64,000 nt of DNA from positions 52,622 to 116,621 of the forward strand of contig JAHDQM010000012.1 of assembly GCA_018433835.1 (NCBI GenBank), written 5' to 3'. Of the stretch, positions 25,222-34,617 are shown piece after piece. A program made the translations under genes and the position numbers. The notes below the pieces were generated by a model, which saw only the letters and a list, made by a program, of their open reading frames with translations, made no database searches and was not told where the DNA came from. Each line of letters begins with the position of its first letter. Positions within the stretch are counted from its first letter, which is position 1. This stretch comes from Methanoculleus sp. (GTDB lineage Archaea > Halobacteriota > Methanomicrobia > Methanomicrobiales > Methanoculleaceae).

Positions 25222-26247
25222 ATGATCAAAGTCGCGATCAACGGGTACGGCACCATCGGTAAGCGAGTCGCCGATGCGGTCGCCGCACAGCCCGATATGG
25301 AAGTGATAGGGGTCTCAAAGACGAGCGTCTCAGCCGAGGCGTACATCGCAAAAGAGCGCGGGTACCCCCTCTACATCGCAGATCTCAGCAAAAAGCCGGC
25401 GTTCGAGAAGGCCGGTATCGAGGTCGCCGGCGACGTCGACGCGATGCTGAAGGCCGCCGACATCATCGTGGACGCCACCCCCGGCGGCGTCGGGGAGAAG
25501 AACCGGCCGATCTACGAGCGCCTCGGCAAAAAGGCAATCTTCCAGGGCGGCGAGGAGCACGAGGTCGCCGGGTTCTCCTTCAACGCCCACGCAAACTACA
25601 ACGAGGCTGCAGGAAAGCAGTTCGCCCGGGTCGTCTCGTGCAACTCCACCGGGCTCGTCCGGGTCATCCACGCCCTGGACCAGGCCTTCGGCGTCGCGAG
25701 GGTCCGGGCGGTGATGGTCCGGCGCGGAGCGGACCCCGACGACGTGAAAAGGGGACCGATCGACGCCATCGTCCTTAACCCGGCCACGATCCCGAGCCAC
25801 CACGGCCCCGACGTCAAGACCGTCCTCCCGCAGATCGACATCGTCACCCTCGCGATGATCGTCCCGACGACGTTTATGCACATGCACTCGATCCAGATGG
25901 ACTTGAAGAAGGAGACCACCCGGGAGGAGGTGCTGAAGGTCTTTGAAGACCACAGCCGCATCGGCCTCGTCCGCAAGGCCACCGGGATCAAGAGCAACGC
26001 CCAGCTCCGGGAGTACACCCAGGACCTCGGCCGGCCGAGGACGGACCTCTGGGAGAACGGGGTCTTCGAAGAGTCGGTCTCGGTGCTCTCTGGAAAGGAG
26101 TTCTACTGCTTCCAGGCCATCCACCAGGAGGCCGACGTCATCCCCGAGAACATCGACTGCATCCGCGCCCTGATGGGAACCGTGAAGGATCCGCAGGAGT
26201 CCATCCGGATGACCAACAAAGCGCTCGGCCTCGTCGCCATCGGGTGA
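25222..26247 (+). CDS. gap: Archaeal glyceraldehyde-3-phosphate dehydrogenase
   Basis: A 341-aa archaeal-type (class II) phosphorylating GAPDH. The Rossmann motif is VAINGYGTIGKRVADAV and the catalytic Cys lies in VVSCNSTGLVRVIHALD (about residue 140). The signature VRRGADPDDVKRGP and the IPSHHGPDVKTVLP region are archaeal. It acts in gluconeogenesis and feeds glycogen synthesis. The ATG at 25222 begins the protein immediately before the nucleotide fold. Confidence 0.95.
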   Translation: MIKVAINGYGTIGKRVADAVAAQPDMEVIGVSKTSVSAEAYIAKERGYPLYIADLSKKPAFEKAGIEVAGDVDAMLKAADIIVDATPGGVGEKNRPIYERLGKKAIFQGGEEHEVAGFSFNAHANYNEAAGKQFARVVSCNSTGLVRVIHALDQAFGVARVRAVMVRRGADPDDVKRGPIDAIVLNPATIPSHHGPDVKTVLPQIDIVTLAMIVPTTFMHMHSIQMDLKKETTREEVLKVFEDHSRIGLVRKATGIKSNAQLREYTQDLGRPRTDLWENGVFEESVSVLSGKEFYCFQAIHQEADVIPENIDCIRALMGTVKDPQESIRMTNKALGLVAIG

Positions 26248-26311
26248 ACGGCCGGGCAGGGGAGCCGGAGGAGGAAGAACCATTAACTCCCCGGCAAACC
26301 CATTCTTTTCA

Positions 26312-27259
26312 ATGGATCCGTACGAACTGGTGACGCGAAATACCGTAGAGGTCGTCACCGACGAGGAACTGCGTGCGCTCATCGACCGTCCGGTCAGGCG
26401 GGTCTACACCGGCTACGAGCCGAGCGGGGAGATCCACCTCGGCCACATGGTGACGGTGAACAAGCTGATGGACCTGCAGCAGGCAGGGTTCGAGGTGACC
26501 GTGCTCATCGCCGACCTCCATGCGTTCTTAAACCGCAAAGGAACCATGGAGGAGATCCGGGAGACCGCCGAGTACAACCGCCGCTGCTTCGAGGGGCTCG
26601 GACTCGTCGGCGCAAACTACGTCCTCGGCTCGGACATGCAGCTCGCGCCGGATTACGAGCTCTCCGTCCTCGAGCTCTCCCAGGCGATCACCCTCAACCG
26701 GGCGAAGAGGAGCATGGACGAGGTCGGACGGCAGATGGAGAACCCCACGGTCTCCCAGATGATCTACCCGATCATGCAGATGGTCGATATCGCGACCCTC
26801 AAGGTGGACGCCGCCGTCGGGGGAATCGATCAGCGAAAGATTCACATGCTCGCACGGGAACACCTCCCCTCGATCGGGTATCCGGCGCCGGTCTGCATCC
26901 ATACGCCGATCATCGACGGCCTCGACGGGAAGAAGATGTCGTCGTCGGCCGGAAACGTCATATCGGTCGCCGACTCCGAGGAGGATATCCGGCGGAAGAT
27001 GAAGAAGGCGTTCTGCCCGCCCGAGGTCGAAAACAACCCGGTGCTCCAGATCCTGCGCTACCACGTCTTCCCCCGGGCCGGGGCGGTCGTCATCCGCCGG
27101 CCCGCGAAGTTCGGCGGGGACCGGGAGTTTAGCGCCTACGAAGACCTCGAGCGGGCCTACGCCGCCGGCGAGATTCATCCGCTGGACCTGAAATCGGCGG
27201 CCGCCAACCACCTCATCGATATCCTCGCCCCCGTACACGATTACGTCTGCAGCAGGTGA
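26312..27259 (+). CDS. tyrS: Tyrosyl-tRNA synthetase
   Basis: A 315-aa archaeal TyrRS. The class I motifs are HLGH (in GEIHLGHMVTVNKLMDLQ) and KMSSS (in DGKKMSSSAGNVIS), with QMEN, AVGGIDQRKIHMLARE and the tyrosine pocket region. It lacks the bacterial S4 domain, as expected for archaea. Separated by 7 bp from the RIO1 gene, so probably co-transcribed. Confidence 0.95.
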   Translation: MDPYELVTRNTVEVVTDEELRALIDRPVRRVYTGYEPSGEIHLGHMVTVNKLMDLQQAGFEVTVLIADLHAFLNRKGTMEEIRETAEYNRRCFEGLGLVGANYVLGSDMQLAPDYELSVLELSQAITLNRAKRSMDEVGRQMENPTVSQMIYPIMQMVDIATLKVDAAVGGIDQRKIHMLAREHLPSIGYPAPVCIHTPIIDGLDGKKMSSSAGNVISVADSEEDIRRKMKKAFCPPEVENNPVLQILRYHVFPRAGAVVIRRPAKFGGDREFSAYEDLERAYAAGEIHPLDLKSAAANHLIDILAPVHDYVCSR

Positions 27260-27266
27260 CCCGGCC

Positions 27267-28043
27267 GTGAGCCGTGATGAAGAGCACGAGCGGTTCGACC
27301 GCGAGATAGAGGCGATGGGCGTCAGGATAAAAGACGCCGATACGGTGAAGGTACGGGACGACGTCTTCGACGAGGTCACCCTCATGGCCCTCTACAAGCT
27401 CGTCCACAAAAAACTGATCACGGTCATCGGGGGGCCGATCAGCACCGGGAAAGAGGCGAACGTCTTCTACGGCGAGCGCGACGGGCAGGGGATCGCCATC
27501 AAGATCTACCGCATCCAGACCGCGAACTTCAAGGCGATGACCGAGTACATGGCGGGAGACCGCAGGTTCTCGAGCGTCCGGGGGACGCGCAAGGGCCTCA
27601 TCTTCGCCTGGACCAAAAAGGAGTTCAGCAACCTTGCCCGGGCGCACGATGCGGAGATCCCGGTCCCCGAGCCTCTCGCGTTCGACCGGAACATCCTCCT
27701 GATGACGTTCCTCGGCGAAGATGAGGTGCCGTATCCGCAGCTCAGAAACGCCGAGGTCGAGGATTACGGGAAGGTATACCGGCAGGTCCTCGGTTACGTG
27801 GAACGGCTCTACCGGGATGCGCGCCTGGTTCACGCCGACCTCTCCGAATACAATATCCTCTACCACGAGAAACCATACCTGATCGATATGGGGCAGGCGG
27901 TCACCCTGGATCACCCGCGGGCGCCCGCGTTTCTGATCCGGGACATAAAGAACCTCAACAGATATTTCTCCCGCTACTGTGATGTGCCCGACGAACAAGA
28001 GATCATTAAAACGCTCGTCGGCACCGAACGCCGGGAGCCCTGA
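27267..28043 (+). CDS. rio1: RIO1-type serine/threonine protein kinase
   Basis: A 258-aa RIO1 kinase. It has the ATP loop STGKEANVFYGE, Lys in GIAIKIYRI, the catalytic loop RLVHADLSEYNILYHE and the metal-binding motif LIDMGQAVTLDHP. In archaea and eukaryotes RIO1 is needed for late small-subunit maturation, consistent with the KH-domain gene 23 bp downstream. The GTG at 27267 is the start. Confidence 0.95.
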   Translation: MSRDEEHERFDREIEAMGVRIKDADTVKVRDDVFDEVTLMALYKLVHKKLITVIGGPISTGKEANVFYGERDGQGIAIKIYRIQTANFKAMTEYMAGDRRFSSVRGTRKGLIFAWTKKEFSNLARAHDAEIPVPEPLAFDRNILLMTFLGEDEVPYPQLRNAEVEDYGKVYRQVLGYVERLYRDARLVHADLSEYNILYHEKPYLIDMGQAVTLDHPRAPAFLIRDIKNLNRYFSRYCDVPDEQEIIKTLVGTERREP

Positions 28044-28066
28044 ACACCGGGAGAAGGGATGCAACC

Positions 28067-28609
28067 ATGACCACACAGGAGATGAAAGTTTCAACGGCGA
28101 GAATCGGTGTACTCATCGGCAAAAGCGGGTCCACGAAACGCGAGATCGAGGAGAAGACAGGGATCACCCTCCGGATCGATAGTGAGGAGGGGATAGTGAC
28201 GATCGAGGGGGGGGACCCCGTCGCCGTCATGACGGCGACGAACGTCGTCTCCGCGATCAACCGCGGGTTCTCGCCGGAGCGTGCGTTCCGACTCCTCGAG
28301 GACGAGGATATGATGCTCGACATCCTCGACCTCGCCGACCTCTCGGGGTCGACCCGGCAGCTCGAACGGCTCCGGGGCCGGATCATCGGCAAGGCGGGGA
28401 CGTCCCGCGCCCAGATCGAGGATATGACCAGCACGGAGATCTCGGTCCAGGGCAAGACCGTCGCGATCATCGGCCTCCCGGACCAGGCCGAGACCGCGAG
28501 AAAAGCGGTGGAGATGCTGATCCAGGGCGTGCCCCACGAGCACGTCTACGGGTTCCTCGATAGGAAGAAGAAGGAAGCCAAACAGGCGATGCTGGAGTAC
28601 TACTCGTGA
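28067..28609 (+). CDS. KH-domain RNA-binding protein (Dim2/Pno1-like)
   Basis: A 180-aa protein with two KH domains, containing GVLIGKSGSTKREIEEKTGI (GxxG loop, residues ~15-35) and RGRIIGKAGTSRAQIEDMTS (~105-125). It is homologous in layout to Pno1/Dim2, which works with RIO-type factors in 3' processing of small-subunit rRNA. Co-directional with rio1 and followed by hel308. Confidence 0.92.
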   Translation: MTTQEMKVSTARIGVLIGKSGSTKREIEEKTGITLRIDSEEGIVTIEGGDPVAVMTATNVVSAINRGFSPERAFRLLEDEDMMLDILDLADLSGSTRQLERLRGRIIGKAGTSRAQIEDMTSTEISVQGKTVAIIGLPDQAETARKAVEMLIQGVPHEHVYGFLDRKKKEAKQAMLEYYS

Positions 28610-28691
28610 TACGGGCAGGAAGGACCGACCCTGCCCATGGCCATGACAATACGTGGCATATGCGGTTTGCAGTGGAAATGAAGGGGTATGC

Positions 28692-30839
28692 ATGGAGATA
28701 GCCGACCTCCCCGTCCCGCAGGATCTCGCGGCCGGCTACATTGACCGCGGGATCACGGAACTCTACCCGCCGCAGGCCGCCTGCGTCGAAGCAGGCCTTT
28801 TTTCGGGGAAAAATCTCCTGATCGCCATCCCGACCGCGAGCGGCAAGACCCTGGTCGCCGAGATGGCGATGCACCACCAGGTGGGGAGGGGCGGCAAGTG
28901 CCTCTACATCGTTCCTTTGCGGGCGCTCGCGAGCGAGAAGTTCGAGGAGTTCTCGGGGAAGGGGCTCCGGGTCGGGATCGCCACCGGCGACTTCGACCGG
29001 CGGGACGACTACCTGGGGAGAAACGATATCATCGTCGCGACGAGCGAGAAGGTGGACTCGCTCCTGCGGAACCGGACGCCGTGGCTTTCGGAGATCACCC
29101 TGCTCGTCGTCGACGAGGCTCACCTGATCGACGACCCCTCAAGGGGGGCGACGCTCGAGATGGTGATCGCAAAACTCCGGCACAAGAACCCCACGATGCA
29201 GATCATCGCCCTCTCGGCGACCATCGGCAACCCTGCCGATCTCGCCGGGTGGCTGGACGCCGAACTCGTCGAGAGCGACTGGCGGCCGGTCGACCTCCGG
29301 GAAGGGGTGTTCTTTGAGGACTGCATCCGGTTTACCGACGGCACCCGCCAGATCGGGCGCCAGAGCAAGTACGAGGACCTGGACCTCGTCCTCGACACGG
29401 TCGCGGAGGGGGGGCAGTGCCTGGTCTTCGTCAGTTCCCGCAAAAACGCCGAGGCGTTTGCCAAGCGGGCCGCATCAGGGCTGAAACTCGCAAACCCGGT
29501 CCTTGCCGGCTACGCCGATAAGCTGCGCTCGAACGCAGGGACCGATATGGGAAAGACCCTTGCCGCCTGCGTCGCGCAGGGAGCGGCGTTCCACCACGCG
29601 GGGCTCGCCCGGGAGGAGCGCCGGATCGTTGAAGCGGGATTCCGGGAGGGGCATATCAAGGCGATCGCCTCGACCCCGACGCTCGCGGCGGGCTTAAACC
29701 TCCCCGCCCGGCGGGTGATCGTCCGCGACTACCTCCGGTTCAACGCCGGGGAAGGGATGGTCCCGATTCCGGTCCGGGAGTACCGGCAGATGGCCGGGCG
29801 GGCCGGGCGGCCGCGCCTCGACCCCTACGGTGAGGCCGTCCTGATCGCGAAGTCCGAGGAGATGGTCGACGAGCTCTTCGACTGCTACATCGAGGCGCCC
29901 ACCGAGGACGTCCGGAGCCGGTGCGCGGACGAGGCGATCCTCTGCACCCACATTCTCTCGCTCATCGCCACCAACTTCGCCCGCGAGACGGGCGAAGTTC
30001 TGGGGTTCATGGACGGGACGTTCTACGCCCACCAGGGCGAGAGCCCGCTCGCGCTCTCGCGGGCAGTCCACCGGGTGATCGAGTTCCTGCGCGAGAGCGA
30101 GATGATCACCGAGGTGGGGGAGTGGCTCGAGGCCACCGAGTACGGGTCGCTCGTCTCCCGGCTCTACATCGACCCCCGGAGTGCCGAGGTGATCGTGACG
30201 GCGATGACGGGCCGGAGGGAGTACACCGATATCGGTCTTTTGCACCTCCTCTGCTCGACACCGGATATGCCGACGCTCTACGTCAGGCGAAACGACATGT
30301 ACGCCCTCGACCGGTTCCTCGCCGACCACCGGGACGAACTCTGGACGGAGATCCCCTGGGACGCGGGCGAGGGGTTCGACCGGAGCCTCAAGACCGCGCT
30401 CCTCCTCGCCGACTGGGCCGACGAAGTGGGTGAAGACGTGATCTGCGAACGCTACAGCGTCGGCCCGGGCGACGTCTACGGGATGGTGGAGAGCGTGGCC
30501 TGGCTGGTCCACGCGAGCCGGCACCTCGCGGGACTCTTCGCCCCGCACCTTGCGCGCCCGATCGAGGAGATGGAGCTCCGGACCAAGCACGGCATCAAGA
30601 AGGAGCTCCTGCCCCTCATCAGGCTCCGCGGGATCGGCCGGGTCCGGGCCCGCCGGCTCTTCAACAACGGTATCGCCTCGATCGAGGTGCTCCGGGCGGC
30701 GGGCCCGGAGAAGGTCGGGAAGGTTCTCGGGCAGGGAATCGCCGCCCAGATATTCGAGCAACTTGAAGGCGCGCGTGACGAGATCGAGGATGTCGGCGAA
30801 GCGCAGTCGACCCTCTCCCGGTTCGGGGGAACGAAATGA
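28692..30839 (+). CDS. hel308: ATP-dependent DNA helicase Hel308
   Basis: A 715-aa superfamily 2 helicase. Motif I is [17 protein letters not shown], motif [10 protein letters not shown], motif III LSATIGN, motif [19 protein letters not shown] and motif [12 protein letters not shown] winged helix, ratchet and C-terminal HhH region ([20 protein letters not shown]) complete the Hel308 plan. It unwinds lagging-strand forks during repair and restart. The ATG at 28692 begins at the family N-terminus. The stop overlaps the Cgi121 gene (ATGA). Confidence 0.95.
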   Translation: MEIADLPVPQDLAAGYIDRGITELYPPQAACVEAGLFSGKNLLIAIPTASGKTLVAEMAMHHQVGRGGKCLYIVPLRALASEKFEEFSGKGLRVGIATGDFDRRDDYLGRNDIIVATSEKVDSLLRNRTPWLSEITLLVVDEAHLIDDPSRGATLEMVIAKLRHKNPTMQIIALSATIGNPADLAGWLDAELVESDWRPVDLREGVFFEDCIRFTDGTRQIGRQSKYEDLDLVLDTVAEGGQCLVFVSSRKNAEAFAKRAASGLKLANPVLAGYADKLRSNAGTDMGKTLAACVAQGAAFHHAGLAREERRIVEAGFREGHIKAIASTPTLAAGLNLPARRVIVRDYLRFNAGEGMVPIPVREYRQMAGRAGRPRLDPYGEAVLIAKSEEMVDELFDCYIEAPTEDVRSRCADEAILCTHILSLIATNFARETGEVLGFMDGTFYAHQGESPLALSRAVHRVIEFLRESEMITEVGEWLEATEYGSLVSRLYIDPRSAEVIVTAMTGRREYTDIGLLHLLCSTPDMPTLYVRRNDMYALDRFLADHRDELWTEIPWDAGEGFDRSLKTALLLADWADEVGEDVICERYSVGPGDVYGMVESVAWLVHASRHLAGLFAPHLARPIEEMELRTKHGIKKELLPLIRLRGIGRVRARRLFNNGIASIEVLRAAGPEKVGKVLGQGIAAQIFEQLEGARDEIEDVGEAQSTLSRFGGTK

Positions 30840-31354
30840 CAGAGATAGCATGCGACATCCACCGGGCGGTCTTTACGGTCGATGAAAACGTCGCTTTCCT
30901 GGGCGAGGTCCGCAAGGCAGCCGACGAGTTCGGGACCCACATCATCCTCTTCGACGCCGACCGCCTCGCCGGGCGCGACCACGTGGAGGCGGCGCTCCGG
31001 CACGCCTGGCGGTCGTGGGCCGGCGGCGAGCCGATCGCAAACTCGCTTGAGATGGAGGCGCTCCTTTATGCCGCGGGAACCAGGCAGTGCCAGACGGCCT
31101 CTTCCTTCGGGATTCACCCGGGAGAGAACCGCTCCTATATCGCCGTCTGCCCCCCTGCGCCCGGCGTCCGGGACCGCCTTGCCGGTCTTGTCCGGTTCGT
31201 CGACGATGAGCGGGAGGAGGAGATCGACCCCGCGAAAAGGGCGCGCCTCGCAGAGCTCTTCGGGATCACCCCCGAAGAGGTCACGGTGGTCGGGGAGGAG
31301 CGGTTCCGCGACCTGGTCCTCGAGCGGGTGGCGCTTCTCGACGTCTACCGCTGA
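30836..31354 (+). CDS. cgi121: KEOPS complex subunit Cgi121
   Basis: A 172-aa Cgi121. In the KEOPS complex it binds tRNA and helps form t6A at position 37. The family pattern [20 protein letters not shown] (about residues 68-88) and [17 protein letters not shown] are present. Coupled to hel308, a linkage often seen in methanogens. Overlaps the 3' end of convergent moaB by 10 bp. Confidence 0.9.
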   Translation: MTEIACDIHRAVFTVDENVAFLGEVRKAADEFGTHIILFDADRLAGRDHVEAALRHAWRSWAGGEPIANSLEMEALLYAAGTRQCQTASSFGIHPGENRSYIAVCPPAPGVRDRLAGLVRFVDDEREEEIDPAKRARLAELFGITPEEVTVVGEERFRDLVLERVALLDVYR

Positions 31355-31842
31355 CCCGCCGAGGCGTGGGTGAGGATGTGCCGGACCTCGGGGATGATGA
31401 TCTCCCGGGCGGCGAGCGTGACCGCCTTCGTGGACCCCGGGATGCAGAAGACCGCCCGGCCGTCGACGACACCCGCGATCGCCCGCGAGAGGATCGCGGC
31501 GGTCCCGATCTCTTCGTAGCTCTTCAGGCGGAAGAGCTCCCCGAACCCGTCGATGGTCTTTTCGAGCAGCGGCGCGACCGCCTCGATGGTCACGTCGTCC
31601 GGGGTGAGACCGGTGCCCCCGGTGACGACGACGCAGTTGGCACGCAAGAGCGCCGCCCGGACCTCGGAGCGAATCCGCTCCTGGTCGTCGGGGATCACGG
31701 CGTAGTGGGTCACCTCGATGCCGGCGGCGGAAAGAAGGTCCATGAGCGCCTTTCCGCTGGTGTCGGTCTCGGGCTTCCGGGTCGAGGAGACGGTGATGAC
31801 GGCACCGTTCACGGTGAGGGGTTTTAGGTGATTACTTTCCAT
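31345..31842 (-). CDS. moaB: MoaB/Mog-family molybdenum cofactor protein
   Basis: A 165-aa MoaB/Mog-like protein. It has the molybdopterin-binding core VVTGGTGLTPDDVTIEAVAP, TVSSTRKPETDTSGKALMDL near the N-terminus and the C-terminal VFCIPGSTKAVTLAAREIII. It adenylylates molybdopterin before Mo or W insertion; methanogens need this for formylmethanofuran and formate dehydrogenases. Its promoter side opens into the origin region at 31843. Confidence 0.92.
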   Translation of the reverse strand: MESNHLKPLTVNGAVITVSSTRKPETDTSGKALMDLLSAAGIEVTHYAVIPDDQERIRSEVRAALLRANCVVVTGGTGLTPDDVTIEAVAPLLEKTIDGFGELFRLKSYEEIGTAAILSRAIAGVVDGRAVFCIPGSTKAVTLAAREIIIPEVRHILTHASAGQR

Positions 31843-31917
31843 ATGGAATCTTCCAGTACCCCTGTACCGCGTATTTTACTTCTTTGTATCCCCCCGCGAA
31901 GCGGGATGCAATCCCCG

Positions 31918-31939
31918 ACCCCTTTGTTTCGACTGGAAC
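31918..31939 (-). repeat. Origin recognition box, copy 1
   Basis: Read on the minus strand: GTTCCAGTCGAAACAAAG followed by GGGT. It shares the core GAAAyrAAGGGGT with four other copies in the window and is inverted relative to copies 2 and 3. After the G-run comes CGGGG. Confidence 0.8.
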
Positions 31940-32253
31940 TATGACGGTTCGCCCCGGGCCGGAGGGAGCGACGGTGCAGGAGGAGGAAGGAGATCCCCGG
32001 ATCCCCGATAACCAAATCCGGTTCACTGGAGGTGGTTGACAGGATCCGGGCCGGCAGAAGAACTTTTCGACCCGATCCGCCGATCCCGTTCGGGAGAGGA
32101 GATGTAACCCATCCGGGGCGATAACCCGGTTCATCCTGACGGGAGCCTGGTCCCGGAGGAGTAACGATCCGATTCACCCGGGGAGAGTAGCCGGAGTCCT
32201 GACCGGCAGTTGATCGATCCGGCAACAGGGTGATCGGGGGTGGAACTGTACCG

Positions 32254-32525
32254 TCCTCTTTTCATTCTGCGCTCTTCTTTCCTGCCCCGGACTCCTTCTT
32301 CCCGCTCAGAACTCTCCTTGACTCGCTCAGAACTCTTTTTCCCTCGTTTTACGTTCTTTTTCCCACTCCAGGTCTCTTTCTCTCCACCCTGTTCCTCCTT
32401 CCTGCTCTGTACTCCTCCCTCCCCCCTCCAGACCCTTTGTTTCTCTCTCCGTACTTCGTTTTCCTCGTTGTACGTCTCTATTTACCTACTTTACAGTCTC
32501 TTCTTCCTGTCCTGTCCATTTTCCA
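32254..32525 (+). repeat. Polypyrimidine tract in the origin
   Basis: The top strand is strongly pyrimidine-biased for ~270 bp. By hand count, only about 48 of the 240 bases from 32281 to 32520 are purines. Within it CGCTCAGAACTCT occurs twice 21 bp apart (32303 and 32324), and degenerate CTCTTT/TCCTCC words repeat. Two long open frames through it are compositional artefacts. It lies between origin boxes 1 and 2. Confidence 0.75.
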
Positions 32526-32611
32526 TAAAACTATATAGCTTGAGTTGAAGAGATACACATGACTATCGTCATCACATTTTGATTGAATGATACAGGCCGT
32601 ATCATCATCAC

Positions 32612-32633
32612 CTTCCACACGAAACAAAGGGGT
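32612..32633 (+). repeat. Origin recognition box, copy 2
   Basis: CTTCCACACGAAACAAAG followed by GGGT and a GGGGG run. It matches copy 1 in inverted orientation; the two enclose the polypyrimidine tract and the AT-rich patch. Confidence 0.8.
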
Positions 32634-32727
32634 GGGGGCGATCAAGGACCTCCTCCCGGTATATCCCCCGGTACCGTCACCATCCCGAGCGGTTCATCGG
32701 TATCCCCCTGATATTCAACGGTCCTTC

Positions 32728-32749
32728 GTTCCACTGGAAACGAAGGGGT
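32728..32749 (+). repeat. Origin recognition box, copy 3
   Basis: GTTCCACTGGAAACGAAG followed by GGGT. CCTTCG (32723-32728) upstream makes the box part of a larger near-perfect inverted repeat with the CGAAGG of the box. It lies ~80 bp before orc1, where Orc1 binding could also control its own gene. Confidence 0.85.
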
Positions 32750-32827
32750 TATCTGTCCTGAAAACGATCAACTTAAGAGTCCTCGACAGGAAAGTTCCCT
32801 GTCCTGGCAACCCCCTCCGGTGACACC

Positions 32828-34111
32828 ATGTCGGACGATAAAACAAACCCAATGGGATTATTCAAAAAATACCTGACCAACAGGCGTATATTTAAGAACA
32901 GGGAAGTGCTCCGACACAGCTACCGTCCCCAGATCCTTCCTCACCGGAAACCGCAGATCGATGAACTCGCCTCCATTCTTGCGCCGGCCCTCACGAACGA
33001 GACTCCTTCAAACATCCTCATCTACGGCAAGACCGGGACCGGAAAGACGGCGTCGGCCCGGTATGTGGGAACAGAGCTCGAGAACGCCAGCGCACTCGCC
33101 GGGACGAAGTGCAGGATCGTACATCTCAACTGTGAAGTGATCGATACCCAGTACCGGGTCCTCGCCCAGATAGCGAACGGTCTCGACGACGCCGACGAGC
33201 ACCCGAGCGACAGCACGAGGAACCACATCCCCATGACCGGGTGGCCGACCGACCAGGTCTACGCGGAACTGAAGAACCAGCTCGAGAGCAGCGGCGGGGT
33301 CATGGTCATCATCCTCGACGAGATCGACAAACTCGTCAAGAAGAGCGGCGACGACACCCTCTACAACCTCACCCGGATCAACTCCGACCTCAAGTTCGCG
33401 AAAGTAAGCATCATCGGGATCTCGAACGACCTTCGGTTCACTGATTTCCTGGATCCCCGTGTCCTCTCCTCGCTATCTGAGGAGGAGATCGTCTTCCCCC
33501 CCTACAACGCCCCACAGCTCTGCGACATCCTCAAGCAGAGGGCCGATCTGGCGTTCGTCGAGGGAGCGCTCGGCGAGACGGTCATCCCGCTCTGTGCGGC
33601 GCTCGCGGCGCAGGAGCACGGCGACGCCCGGCGGGCGCTCGACCTCCTCCGGGTCTCGGGCGAGCTCGCGGACCGCGAGAACGCCACGGGCGTGAGCGAG
33701 AAGCACGTCCGGATGGCCCAGGAGAAGATCGAGACCGACAGCATGGTGGAGTGCATCTCCACCCTTCCGACCCAGAGCAAGGCGGTCCTCTGCGCGATGC
33801 TGATCCTCGAGCAGATGGGTAAGAGGATCTTCACGAGCGGCGAGGTCACGGTGGTCTATCGTGAGATCGCCCGGATCATCGACCTCGACGTCCTGACGCA
33901 CCGGCGGATCACGGACCTCATCTCCGAGCTCAACATGCTCGGCGTCATCAACACCCGGGTCGTCTCGCGGGGCCGCTACGGCCGGACGAAGGAGATGTGG
34001 TTCGATGCAACGACGAGCAAGATCGAAGAGGTCGTCGCGCGCGACCCGAGGCTCGACGACCCGAGGCTTAAAGAGCTCGACATCAACCGTTTAAGAGCAA
34101 TGTTCAGGTGA
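32828..34111 (+). CDS. orc1: Orc1/Cdc6 replication initiator
   Basis: A 427-aa origin-recognition AAA+ ATPase. It has a basic N-terminus, Walker A LIYGKTGTGKTASARYVG, Walker B VIILDEIDKLVK, the initiator-specific insertion, sensor 1 ISND, and a C-terminal winged helix (VYREIARIIDLDVLTHRRIT). It should bind the boxes on both sides of its locus and load MCM. The ATG at 32828 follows CCGGTGACACC. Four bases separate it from an Lrp-family gene. Confidence 0.95.
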   Translation: MSDDKTNPMGLFKKYLTNRRIFKNREVLRHSYRPQILPHRKPQIDELASILAPALTNETPSNILIYGKTGTGKTASARYVGTELENASALAGTKCRIVHLNCEVIDTQYRVLAQIANGLDDADEHPSDSTRNHIPMTGWPTDQVYAELKNQLESSGGVMVIILDEIDKLVKKSGDDTLYNLTRINSDLKFAKVSIIGISNDLRFTDFLDPRVLSSLSEEEIVFPPYNAPQLCDILKQRADLAFVEGALGETVIPLCAALAAQEHGDARRALDLLRVSGELADRENATGVSEKHVRMAQEKIETDSMVECISTLPTQSKAVLCAMLILEQMGKRIFTSGEVTVVYREIARIIDLDVLTHRRITDLISELNMLGVINTRVVSRGRYGRTKEMWFDATTSKIEEVVARDPRLDDPRLKELDINRLRAMFR

Positions 34112-34115
34112 AACT

Positions 34116-34607
34116 ATGGACGAGAAGAATCGTATCCTCCTCCAGCTCCTGGAGGAGAACTGCCGCACCCCGCTAAGCGAGCTCGCGGTGCTGGCCGAGG
34201 TGAGTGAAGAGGATGTAAAAGACCGGATCGACCGTCTGGAAGCTGCCGGCGCCATCCGCCGCTACGGGGCGGTCGTCGACTGGGAGCGGGCCGGCGACGG
34301 CAATGTCGCCGCGGTGATAGAGCTGAAGGTTTCGCCGGAGCGGGACTTCGGCTACGACCGGATCGCAGAACGGCTCACCCGGTTCCCGCAGGTCCGGTCG
34401 CTCCGGCTCATGACCGGGATCTACGACCTCCAGCTCCTGGTCGCCGGGCCGAGCATGCACGAGATCGCGCGGTTCGTATCCGAGCAGATCGCTCCGATGG
34501 ACCGGATCCGGGAGACGGCGACGCATATCATCATGAAGACTTATAAGGAGAACGGCACCACCTTCGCCGAGCGCGAAGAGGTTGACCGTCTCCCCTACTC
34601 GTTCTGA
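34116..34607 (+). CDS. Lrp/AsnC-family transcriptional regulator
   Basis: A 163-aa Lrp-type regulator. The N-terminal winged helix (LLQLLEENCRTPLSELAVLA, EEDVKDRIDRLEAAGAIRRY) is followed by a RAM/AsnC-type ligand domain (LRLMTGIYDLQLLVAG). It probably senses an amino acid and controls the coupled aminotransferase gene, whose GTG is 11 bp downstream. Head-to-tail with orc1. Confidence 0.9.
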   Translation: MDEKNRILLQLLEENCRTPLSELAVLAEVSEEDVKDRIDRLEAAGAIRRYGAVVDWERAGDGNVAAVIELKVSPERDFGYDRIAERLTRFPQVRSLRLMTGIYDLQLLVAGPSMHEIARFVSEQIAPMDRIRETATHIIMKTYKENGTTFAEREEVDRLPYSF

Positions 34608-34617
34608 GGTGAGGTGT

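Larger units (their letters stand above)
31843..32827. other. Predicted replication origin, arm upstream of orc1
   Basis: A 985-bp gene-free stretch. It carries three origin-recognition-box-like repeats (31918-31939 minus; 32612-32633 and 32728-32749 plus) and a ~270-bp polypyrimidine tract. An AT-rich patch (about 32515-32545, TTTTCCATAAAACTATATAG) is the best unwinding candidate, and the inverted repeat GACAGG...CCTGTC (32785-32803) precedes orc1. Inverted boxes flanking an AT-rich core next to orc1/cdc6 is the standard archaeal oriC plan. Confidence 0.8.

Noticed and set aside
32254..32525. CRISPR-like or tandem satellite reading of the pyrimidine tract
   Set aside because: The internal repeats are degenerate and lack regular spacers; only one 13-bp word repeats exactly twice.
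32230..32548. Two ~100-codon Ser/Leu/Phe-rich frames in the origin
   Set aside because: They follow from the polypyrimidine composition (Ser, Leu, Phe, Pro codons) and lack a start signal or any domain.
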